Source of the DNA: Ichthyosporea sp. XGB-2017a
Lineage: Eukaryota; Opisthokonta; Ichthyosporea
Direction: 5' to 3'
NCBI GenBank assembly: GCA_002811675.1
Contig: PDIM01010262.1
Span: 5,955-40,172 of the forward strand
DNA: 34,218 nucleotides
Made by a program: the position numbers and the translations under genes. Below the pieces are notes generated by a model, which was not told the origin of the DNA, did no database searches, and worked only from the letters and a program-made list of their open reading frames with translations. This document shows, in pieces, positions 15,101-27,100 of this stretch. Position 1 is the stretch's first letter, and each line of letters begins with the position of its first letter.

Positions 15101-18100
15101 CATACGAGCAACCCAATGCCAAAGGCTTTAGATTCCCTGCCAATGAAATTACTTTTAGTGTTATTACAAGCACTCAGGTAACTGGAGTCAATAGTATGCG
15201 TGTTTTTAGCACTCAGTCGAACACAATAGCAAAGACAATTGTGGAAAATGCTGTTATTGACAGAGGTGATTTTCCTGGAGGACATTTTGGAATTAGTGCG
15301 CAGACCTTTGAAGGTACCAAGAGCGTGGTATTTTCCCTTAATGGTAGGAGCATCCGAGTTGATAGTGAGGCCCCTTTCACAATGTGTGGAGATGAGCTTG
15401 ATATTAGTGGAACCTGCTTTTGGAACCTCCCAGAGGGGAACCATGTTATTCAGGCTGTTGGATTCGAAGACGTCGGTGGAAGGGGTAATAGACTCCCAGA
15501 AAGAACATTCAACATTGAAGTTATTTCATCTGTTTACAACGCAGGAACTGTAAGCTATAATCTAGTAGAGGGAAACGATACTGTAATCGAATCTCTGGAT
15601 GCAAATGATGTCATTGACAGGTTTCTTTTCTACAGGGGCCGGTGGAATATTCGTGTTGTCACTGAGCCTGAGGTTGTTGGCAGTGTTGCGGTTTATGTTG
15701 ATGGAAAGTACAAAACTACAGCGAACTCCCCCCCATACACTGTGTGTAATGAGGACTGCAGCTCGTGGACAAATCAGCAACATACCATCAAAACTGTTGC
15801 TTATACAGAGGCTAATAGAAGAGGAAAATCATATCCCCCTAATTACTTAAATGTCACTGTTAAAACTTCTCGTCGCGTTGAAGGGGTTATGGATCTTATT
15901 CTGATTGATACGGTTACCGGCCAGGAAATGGAGCAGTTATTTAATAACTCGTTCATCAACAGAGGTGATTTTACGCATGGACAGTGGGGTGTGAAAATTG
16001 TAACTCACCCTGAGGTCGATGTCTATACACAAGCCTACATTGACAAGAGGAATATATTGACAGATAAAGTAGCTCCATTCAGTCTCTGCCCGCCAATTAC
16101 CAAAGATGTGTCAGATGATTTTCCAACATGTGTCTGGAGAATCGGCGATGGGCCCCACGTTATCCGCGTGCGTGCTTTTGAAATGGTGAACAAACGTGCA
16201 ATTGCTTTACCCGAGACAGAAATCAATGTTGAAGTCTTCTCACCCGTGAATGTAGATGGTGTCACTGAGCTCCAGTTAATAGATTCGAACTCTAATAGTG
16301 TAATTGCCAACATTTCCCATGGTTCTACCATCGATAGGTCACAGTTTCATCTTGGTCGATGGAACATACGAGGGGATGTTCATCCACTGTCTATTTCGCG
16401 AGTAATCTACTACATCAATGGTCGCAAGGTTCGCGATGACAGAGAATCTCCTTTTGCTTTGTGCGCTGAAGAAGATGGTGACTATGATACCTGCTACTTG
16501 CCGGATGGTAAGCATTCATTAAAGGCCATTGCATACGAACTCTCAACAAGTTCACGCTACAAGTACTCTCCCATTGAAATGGACTTTAACCTGGTGACAA
16601 CAATTCCAGTCGAAGGCGTAATGAATCTTCATTTGATAGCTACGGAATCTAATGAGACAATGCAAGAAATTGTTGATGAGACAGTTGTGCTACGGTCTTC
16701 TGTGCTCTATGGTAGCTGGAACATAGTTATGAATGTCACTGAGAATGTAGACTATGTTTTAGTTTATATTAACGGGCGATACAAGCGAAAAGAAACCAAA
16801 GGACCATTGAGCGTCTGTGGCTCTACAGGAGATTCGCTGAATAATTGTCTTTGGACGATGCAAGATGGAGAGCATAAACTTCTTCTAAAGCCTTACGAAA
16901 AGGGGACAAGGAGGGCCTTGCCTATCTTTGAAGTTAGCTTTCAAGTATTAACCAATTCGGCAGTTGACGGAGTAGTGGCCTCTGCCCTTGTGGATGCTAA
17001 CAATAATACGGTATATGAAAACGTTACCGATGGAGGAACCATTGATAGGGCACGCTTTAATCTTGGCAAATGGAACTTGCATTTCGCTACTGTTCCCGAC
17101 GCCGTTGATAAGGTGAAAATCTATATTAATGGAAGGTACATACGCGAAGATAAGTCGCGGCCATTTACTTTATGTAACGATGCAAATGGCGCATACTGTA
17201 CTCTCGGTGATGGAGAACATAGTGTTAAGGCGATTGCGTACGCCTCCCGAAATAAGTATCCCGAAAGATCTTTCAAGATTAATGTTGAAACTAGTGAGCA
17301 AGTTGAAGGGGTCATGTCACTATCTCTGATTGATGCATATAATGGCACAAGTCACGGCCCTCTTGATCCTAGTACGGTTATTGACAGAAGCAGCCTCACG
17401 TTTGGAATGTGGACATTGAGAGCCAATACGCTTCCAGATAATGTAGGAAGAGTAGACTTTTATGTTAACGGTAAGCGGAAGTACATTGACAAGAAAGCAC
17501 CTTATTATGCGTGCGGCGAAGAAAATGATGAACGCAAGAGTTGTTCGTGGATGATCCCTGAAGGTCAAAGAACTATTCAAGCTATTGCCTATGATGTCAA
17601 AAACAAGCGCCTGCCTGACCATAAAATAGAAGCAGTGATATTGAGCTCATACAAAGTTGATGGTGTCCTAAACTTCACACTTTTCGATATAGATACCAAT
17701 GAAGATATTCGCGAGTTGAGAGACCAGTCTAATATTACAATCGGTGAAGGGTCACTTGGAAATTATGGCATTAGAGGAAACACCCATGCAATTGTGGGCA
17801 GTGTTGCTTTCTTTTCCAATGGCAGACGATTGTATGTTGACAATTCGCACGCATACAACGTTTGCGGAGAAAAGTCTGGAAAGGCACTTCCATGCACTTT
17901 CCCCCCCGGAGAATATAAGATTAAAGGAACCGCGTATTCAAGTGCAAGCGGACGGGGGAATGCATACAGCCCTTTGGAAATAACAATCAACATTTTGCCG
18001 AGACCCATTCTCCCCGTTCAAGCATTCGTGTTCGATATGACATCGAATAATTCCATCTCGAGCCTCCGTGATGGATCCGAAATCGATAGATCCTCGACAT

Positions 18101-21100
18101 TGGAAGGAAAATGGAATATTGCTTTTGACATTTCCTCAATAGGTAGCCTCAAATTTGAAATAGACCGCAAGGTCTTCGGAAGTGTGAACAATGATCAAAG
18201 CAATGCAAACATCTTGTTATGCACGGACGAGACCCATGGATGCTTATGGGACATCAAAGAAGGTAATCATGTACTGAATATCAAAGGGTATGAACAGGCC
18301 GACGGGGCTGGAAAATATATTGGAGAGAAGACGATTAGCTTTGCCCTCATAACTAAAGATCGAGTGGACGGAATAGTTAGCTTCACTTTAGTTAATTCAG
18401 AGGACATATCTGAAGAATATGGGGTGTTGTCAGAAGGGCTGATAATCGATCCGAATGAATGCATGAACTGTACCTATAATATTATTGGTGAGAACGTACC
18501 AAACGATATTCAAAGTGTCAAGTTCATTCTCAACGGTGCAACATTTGTTGACAACGAGCACCTTTTTAGCGTTTGTGAAGATGTATGTCCATTTACCTTA
18601 GGAGAGAACAGTTTAGAAGCTATTGCATACACTCAAAAAGGCGCCAAAGGCCACTCATACCCTCCGTACAAGATTAAATTTTGGGTTGGAACCCCGACCA
18701 CATCCATTACAGTGAAACTGGTAGATGCATACACCGAGAAAGATGTTAGAACTATTGGTGACATGGATACCATTGACAGAGCATCAGTAACTCATGGCCT
18801 TTGGGCAATGAGGTTTGTTCCTCCTGCTTTGCTTGGTGTCAAGAGTTTCAAAGTTTATGTCGACGGTAAAAAGATTCACACCGATTCATCACCCCCATAC
18901 TCGTCTTGTGGTGATAAAAACAGTGACTTTGAAGACTGTGTTTGGATAATCCCAGAAGGAGAGCACACAATTAAAGCCGAAGGGTTTTTAAAATCTTCTG
19001 GGAGAGGTGGTAAAGCTATTGAAAAGGTCTTCAATACCACAATTACCAGCTCACAGCAAGTGGATGGGCTAATGAAATTCGTTCTTTTAGATACCGTTAG
19101 ACAGACACCTCTATATGACTTGGCAGATCAGCATTTCATAGACCAAGAAATCGTAGTCGATGGTCTGTGGAATATAGAAGCTTCGGTTGCTCCGAAAGAC
19201 CACATCAGGAGTGTTAAGTTCCTCATAAACGGAGTTAAGAAGATAGACAACTCGTTTCCTTATACCTTATGTGGTGAACTAGCTTCTGCTGGGGCATCCG
19301 CATGTCATTACGATCCTGGTAATTACTCTATAGTAGCAACACCATTTACGAAATCGAATGCAAAAGGAAATGCATACCCTTCGAAAACGTTACTTCTAGA
19401 GGTGGGTGAGGTGCCAATCCCACCCCCTGTGGTTGTCACAGAACTTGTTGATTTAGAGGCAATGCAATATACTAGACTCTCGGGTAGCGAGTGGAATATT
19501 ACCAACGCTCACATATCGTTTGTCGATTGGTCCATAACGTTCAAAACGGATCGTCCAGTAGGAAGATTTGTGATAGAAAAGGATGGCCAAGTAGTGTCAG
19601 ATGACGACAGTACACCACACAGCATTTGTGGTCAAGTCAATGGCGAGCTACAATCGTGCTTTGGCCTGCTCAACAATGGCGCTCACAGTATCAAAATTAC
19701 TATCTACGAAGTTAATGCCAATACGGTTGTCTATACTGCAGATTTCACCTTGCACAACGAGGTGCAGTATTTAAATGTATTTGGGGATAGCTACGTAGTT
19801 GATACATTGACGGGGCAAGATATTTCCACTGTTACAGATGGCGGTAAAGTAGATCTTGCATTGCTATCGGGAATGGGATTTAATGTTCGCTTTGAACAAG
19901 CTATTCCCATTACAAGCGTTCGTATTCAAATGAACTCCTGGTCCAGGATAGAAAACGAGGGTCCTTTTTCATTGTGTGGTTATGATCAGACTTCTAACGC
20001 GTATCTTAACTGTGATCAAGTGGACGACACATTTGTGGTCAGTCTCATTGCTTATAGCAGATCCAATGGAGAAGGTTCAGTCATCGCAAGGAAAGAATTT
20101 TCTTTCTCTTTGGCGTACAGCAAAGTAATCCTAGTTCAATTCTCTTTGTATGATGTAGAGAGTGAAGGTGTAATAAGGACAGTTTCCAGTGGTGATGTTT
20201 TGCATTCAGCAGAGTTAAGAAGCAAATGGAATATTCAGGCCAGTCTTTCTCGCCCCATTGGTAGTCTTGAATTCAAAATCAATGACACTTTGACTTCAGT
20301 TTCCAATATTGGCCCATTTTACGCTTGCGGCTTGGACAGCTATGGCGTTCAGACTTGCACTTCGAATATTGCGTTTGGTTATGCAACGTTTTCTGTGAAA
20401 GCATTTAGTGGACCGAATGGCGGGGGCTTGGAAATAGGCAGTGGGCAGGTGACCCTGAATATTGTAGATACGGAAATACCTTCACTGCTCTTGACGTTGG
20501 TTAAAGTTGAATCAAATGGTACCACTGTAGACGTCAGGCATTTGGACACCAATGATCATATTGGATACAGTGATGTAGGTAGCAATGAATGGAATATTCA
20601 TATCACTCCATCCACAGGGGTCGGTAAGCTTACTCTCAATGGTAATGAGTTGATTGCCACTGCTGAAGGCGTATATAAGCTTTGCGATACTGTATGCAAT
20701 CTATACGAAGTAGAAAAATGGCATTCATTCGAAGTTAAAACGTTTTTTATTGATGTGGGACGAATATTCTTGCTAAGTTCCAATGAAATCCAGATTCATG
20801 TAGATGGACCTGTTGAAGGAACTCTTCAGCTGACGAATGGAGATGGTTCCGTTCTGAGAAGGCTCAGCCACGCTGATGTTATTCAGACCACGTCCGCTGT
20901 TAATGGCGAGTGGAATGCACTGCTTACTTTGAACAAGAACATTTCAGTTCTAGAGACTGTAATTGACGACGTATCGTTCAGTAATCAGACCATTTCTCCA
21001 TTTATGCTATGCGTTGGTGGTTCGTGTGGTGGTGTGATAAAAGATGGCTCTTATAAGGTGGTATTCAAAGTATTCAAACATTATACCCTTATTGGAGAGC

Positions 21101-24100
21101 TGATGTTTCAACTTGAGGTTACAACACCGGTGATTCCACGTGTGGAGAGCTTTTTGCTAAAGAATAGTAACGGGGACAGTCTGGGTGAGCTGAATGATGG
21201 CAGCAGAGTTCGATTGCAAGCAAACGAAAAGTTTAACGTAGAGGCCATTGTTGTACCCCCAGAAGCTGAAATGGAGGCTTTGATATTTGTACTGAACGGC
21301 AACCCATTTGTACGCCCAACAGCACCCTATATGCTCTGCCCAATACAAGAAGGGTGTCTTTTTGATCTTGGAAAGGCAACTATTAAGGCATTCCCAGTAC
21401 TACCTAAAGACGTTGACGGTCATATTTTCCCCAAAGAGGTGAATGTAACAGTTTTGCCTCCGTATACAATGTCTCTATTGCTCCTAGATGGGGATTCTGG
21501 AATTGATATAAGGGTTCTTAGTCACCAAGACACATTAGAAACCTCTGAAGCCTCGAATGGAAATTTTAATTTGGAATTTAGAATGTCAGAATCAGTACCA
21601 AAGATGAATATCTACGATAATGACGAGTTGATAATTGGTGATACTACGCTTCCTTACACTCTATGTGAAGGAACCTGTAAAGGAGTTGTTGAGGATGGTC
21701 TACATACTTTCCGAGCTAACGTACTCGATGAGGGTGGGACGGTTGTATTCGAAAAAACATTTACCATAACTGTGAGTACACCGATTATTCCAGAAATTCC
21801 ACATGTTAGTCTTGTTAACAGGCAAAGCGACCATATTTCAAGAATTGAAGACGGCGATTCCTTCCGATTAAGTGAAAATGGAAAGTCTCAATATTCTTTG
21901 ATGGCTCATCCTGACCCATCCCCAGTCGGAAGCATTGAATTTAAGATTAATGGCACTTCAAAGCAGACTGAAAATTATGTGCCTTATTGTATGTGTGGAG
22001 ACAATGGTAGAATATGTCATGCGTGCTCCCTTTCCCCAGGAAAGCTTACCGTGGAGTTTATTCCCTATGAAGCAAGACGAAGAGGCGGAGAGCGGTACCC
22101 ATCCAAGATAATGACATTTGATGTTTTGCCTGCTTTCCATTCTGCATTGCATTTCATTGATTCCAACTCAAGCGAATTTATTCGGGAACTTAGCCACACT
22201 GATATTGTCGAGAAGTATGAAAGTAATTCTGCGTCTTGGGACTTAAAGATTGTAGTATCAGAGCAAGTCAATCGCATTGTTGTTACGATTGACGACGAAC
22301 CCAGCGCAATACTGCAGCATGCCCCCTTTTTGCTTTGTGGTTCATCTAGCGGCTGCACCATGGCTGATGGTTCTCATATCATCAACATCGTTGTATTTGA
22401 CGTAACTAACGCTGCAGTGTCAAATAAGACATACACGTTGACTGTTACTACTCCTATGATTCCATACGTAAAAGCACTCCAGTTGTTTGATCCTTCAAGC
22501 TCCTGGACTCAGGAGATATTCGACAATGACGTTATTCGATTAGAAGAGGGAAAGGAATTAAATGTGAAAGCCATTTTGGAGCCCGATACTGGAGATGTGG
22601 GAGTTGCAATGAGCTTTGGTGGAGCAACTAGGCATGAAAAACATTTACCCTACACTTTGTGCCCCAAAGATGAGGGATGCAACTTTGCCCCAGGTGAAAC
22701 TGAAATACGAGCAATTCCATTTTCGGAGGATGGCAGCACAAATCTTCCGTTTGTTGCTAAAGAGGTCACGCTGACCCTTCTCCCGCCGTATGAGATGACA
22801 GCAGTTTTGATTGACACCCAGAATGGAGTCACAATTAGACAGTTGTCTCACAAAGACACTGTGGAGACAAATGAAGCCTCATCTGGCAACTACAACATTG
22901 AATTTGTAGTGTCAGAGCCTGTACATGGTATGAATATCTATATTGCCGGGGAACTGTTTGAAACCAGCACCGGGGGACCTTTCGCATTGTGTGGACGAGA
23001 GAACGGCATTTTTAACTCCTGCATAGGCAAACTAGCCGATGGCTCCTATGAAATTAAGGCCGATGTATTGGATGCCGATAATACTGTAGTGTTCTCTAAA
23101 TCCTTTACATTTGCCATTTCAACCCCGATTATTCCTGAAATTCCTAGTGTATTGCTGGTCGACCGTATCAATGGAGACACGAAGAAAGAAATATTTGATG
23201 GTGATAGTTTTCGCCTTAATAGTGAGAATGAACGTCAATTCGCTCTTCAAGCTCTCCCAGAACCATCACCAGTTGGAAGCATTGAATTCAAAATCAATGG
23301 CACTTCAAAACAAACCGAAAATTACGTTCCATATTGTATGTGTGGAGACAATGGTAAAATATGCCACCCTTGCGCAATATCTACTGGACAAATGGTGGTG
23401 GAACTCGTGCCTTATGAGAAGAAACGCAAAGGTGGTATTGAATACCCCTCAAAGATAATGGTGTTCAACGTTTTGCCTGCATTCACAACTGTTCTGTCAC
23501 TAGTGGATTCTGATACAGATTCACAATTGCGTTTGCTTTCTCATAAGGATACCATAGAAACATATGAAGCATCGAAAGGAAACTGGAATGTTAAGATTTC
23601 AGTGTCAGAGAGCATTAGCTACATGAACTTCTATGTAGATAATCACCTGATAAATAGAGCTACTACCGCACCTTACACAATGTGTGGTAGTTCCAATGGT
23701 GACATACTGTCTTGTAGTGGAAAAATTGAAGACGGACAGCATCACATTACTGTTGAAGTTTATGATCTGAATGGACAACTTCTTTCTAGTAATAGTTATG
23801 AATTTTCTGTTATAACTCCGATCATTCCTATAGTTAAGCACTTGAAGTTGGTTGAAGTAGGAGGAGCTGAAAATATCATAGACGAACTGTATGATAATTA
23901 TGTACTGAGGTTGAATAGTTCTCAGAAGTATAACGTCAGAGCATTTTTAGAACCCGATGAAAGTCACCTCGGGGTTGCCATGTCTCTGGACGGTGTTACA
24001 CGCATGGAAAGACATGATCCATACACTCTCTGCCCTCGCTGGGAGGGCTGTAACTTTGCCCCAGGCTCAGTCAACATTCATACTATTCCGTTTGATGAGA

Positions 24101-27100
24101 ATGGAGCCTCAAACGTGCCCTTTGGACCCAAAGAACTGACTTTGGTAATCCTTCCGGCTTATGCAATTAACTCCTATTTTATCAATACGGATACGCAGGG
24201 AGTAATTCGAAGCACCTCTCACGAAGACTCTTTTGTAACTTCAGAAGCTGCCGATGGGAACTTTAATATCAAATTTGAAGTGTCTGAGGCGGTCTTTGGA
24301 ATGAAAGTGTACGTAAACAATACAGTAATTAGAACTGCGCAGTCTGAACCGTATTCGCTGTGTGGTGATGTATCTGGACAGTTACAGTCTTGCGTGGGCC
24401 AACTTCCGGACGGCTTGCATACTATAAGGCTCGAGTTACTGACCAGCGAAGAGGCGGTGGTTTATTCCAAGACGTACAATGTTAGAATTTCAACCCCAAT
24501 TGTTCCTGAAATTACTCGAGTAGATGTTGTATTACCTGATGGAAGCATTCAATCGGAATTAACAGATGGGCGTGTTATAAGAACAGACCAAAATGGATTT
24601 CCATTTGGAATTCAAGTTCACACTCTACCTGAAAATATAGAAAAAGTCGATTTTTCTGTTAATAGCACAAGTGTTGCATCCGAAACTGAACAGCCGTATT
24701 GTATGTGCGGAAAGACAGCTGATGACAATTGCTCCCCTTGTACTAATTTTCAACCAGGGACTATGCAACTTTCTTTTACCCCACATTTGAATGGTAAATC
24801 GTATGCTGATAAGCAACTGCAATTAACAGTACTACCCACTCTTGGTCTGAACGCTCATGTCATTGACAAAGATGGGGAGGTTCAAGGTCAGGTGCCCAGT
24901 AATGGTCCCTACGAAATCGAACCCAGAAGTTTTCGCGACCAGGAGTGGTTTATTGAGTTTCATCCAAGTGAGTCCGTTAGCTACATCAATATTTATGTAG
25001 ACGGAAACTTGGTGAAATCTGATAGAGGATATCCATATAGCTTGTGCGAGAGCAATGGTGTTTCGTCACCTTGCAACTCTCACATTGCTCCCGGGAAGCA
25101 TGGTATAACTGTAGAAGTACGGGACTCCGTCATGGACCGATATGCCACTTTTCAATTCACTATAATAGTATTTGAAACGATCACACCAGAGGTTGTATCC
25201 CTTGAAATGATCGATGTAGAATCCGGAGTATCCAAAGGACTAGTCACGGACGGAGCTACGTTCGTAATAAGCCCCGAAGACATTGGGAAATATTCTATAG
25301 TGGCTCACATAGAACCAATTGACGTTCCAAGTGTCCGATTCGCTCTAAATGGGTATTTAAATACAGACAACCAAGGACCCTATAGCTTGTGTGGAGAAGC
25401 ACCAGGGCAAGATCATGCTCCATGTCAATTGTCCTATGGCTCACAGAGCCTTGAAGTGACTCTGTTTGAAGAAAAGGATGCAAATGGGGGAGTTATATCG
25501 GCTTCTACAGCAGCTTTTACTATTAAACCCCCTGTGAGTATTAAGATTCAACTCGTTGACTCTACATCAGGAGTGAAAGCCAGACAGCTCAGTTCCAGGG
25601 ATATCCTGGAACCAAATGAGCAGAATGACGGAAACTATAATATTCTGTTTGAGATTTCTGAAACAGTGAGTTCTGTGGAGCTCTTGAAGGGCGATACCTT
25701 GATTGGAGTAAAGTCTGAAAGTACGCCACATGCCCTGTGTGGGTTTTCAAATGATCAATATTTGCCATGCGCAGATACAATTCCCGTAGGATCTCATTCA
25801 TTGGTCATAAAGGTTACTCTCCTTGATGGGTCACTGAAAACATTTGCATTTTACTTGACCATTTCAAGTATTCCAGCCCCGCATCCGCTTGAATATTTCG
25901 CAGTATTCCCTGAAATGGATACTGATCCTTTGCATGTTGAGGCCAACGACGCCATTTATTTGGGTAGTTCGCCTTTGGACATCGAGGCGCGATTTCCGGC
26001 CGAGTTTGCAGGAAGCGTGGAATTCCAATTCGGTACAGTGTCTGTTTTGCGAAATTCTGCACCGTTTCGACTATGTGGGGTTGACAATCCCGGCCCAGGC
26101 TGTCTCTCTGCCGGCACAATGGAAGTTACGATTCGTGCACACGCTGGGAAAGATGGCTCAGGCTATCATTTTCCAGCGATTTCTACTGTTTTCTTCATTA
26201 AGAACCCAGTTCAGTTTTCATTTAATCTGATAGATGCTACCAAGGATACTGTGCAAAGAGAAATCCAATCTGGGGACTCCTTTAGAATTCAAGACTGTTC
26301 AAACGGAGAATGGAACATACAAGCTGCTGTCTCCGAAACTGTGGGAAGTGTTGTATTCGACGGAGTAGCACGGCGAACGGAAAATTATTATCCTTATGCC
26401 TTGTGCAGTGATTGGCGTGGTAACTATAACTCTTGCCACCGTCATATCGTACCTGGTACACACAGTTTTACCGCCAAAGCCTACAGTGAAGACGGCGGAA
26501 AAGGCATGTTGATGGGTGAAGAAGATTTTACATTTACCGTTATTGAAGACATTGGGCAGGTTGTAAGCTTTATGCTATACGACGCAAAGAATGACATACC
26601 GATTGGTCCAATCGACAATGGTGATGTTATTGACTTTGAAATTCATGGAAAAGAATTAACGATCGTTGCTGTAACAGACCCCGAAACAGTTGGAAGTGTT
26701 AAAATGGAGTTTAATGACAAGCACAGAACGGAAAACTACAAACCATATTCCCTGTGTACTGAGTATACCATAGGAAATTTTATTGATTGCAAATTTACTC
26801 CAGGACAGACAATAACGGTTAAGGCTACTCCTTATTCGAAGTCACACCTGAGAGGCATCGAAGGCAAAGGAAAGTCTATTACTGTTAGTGTGAAAAATGA
26901 GCCTATAAATACCGATTTTGATATTTTCTTGTTCGACGTTGAAACTCAGGCTGTTGCAAAAGAGCTACTGGACAAAGAAGTAATTGACAGAGCTGATTTT
27001 GCTGACGGTCAATGGGCTATTAAATTGTCTCTTCCCGCAACTGCTCGAAGTGTAGATGTGCTGGTGGATGATGCGAAGTTAAAAGGCCGTTCTAAGCATG

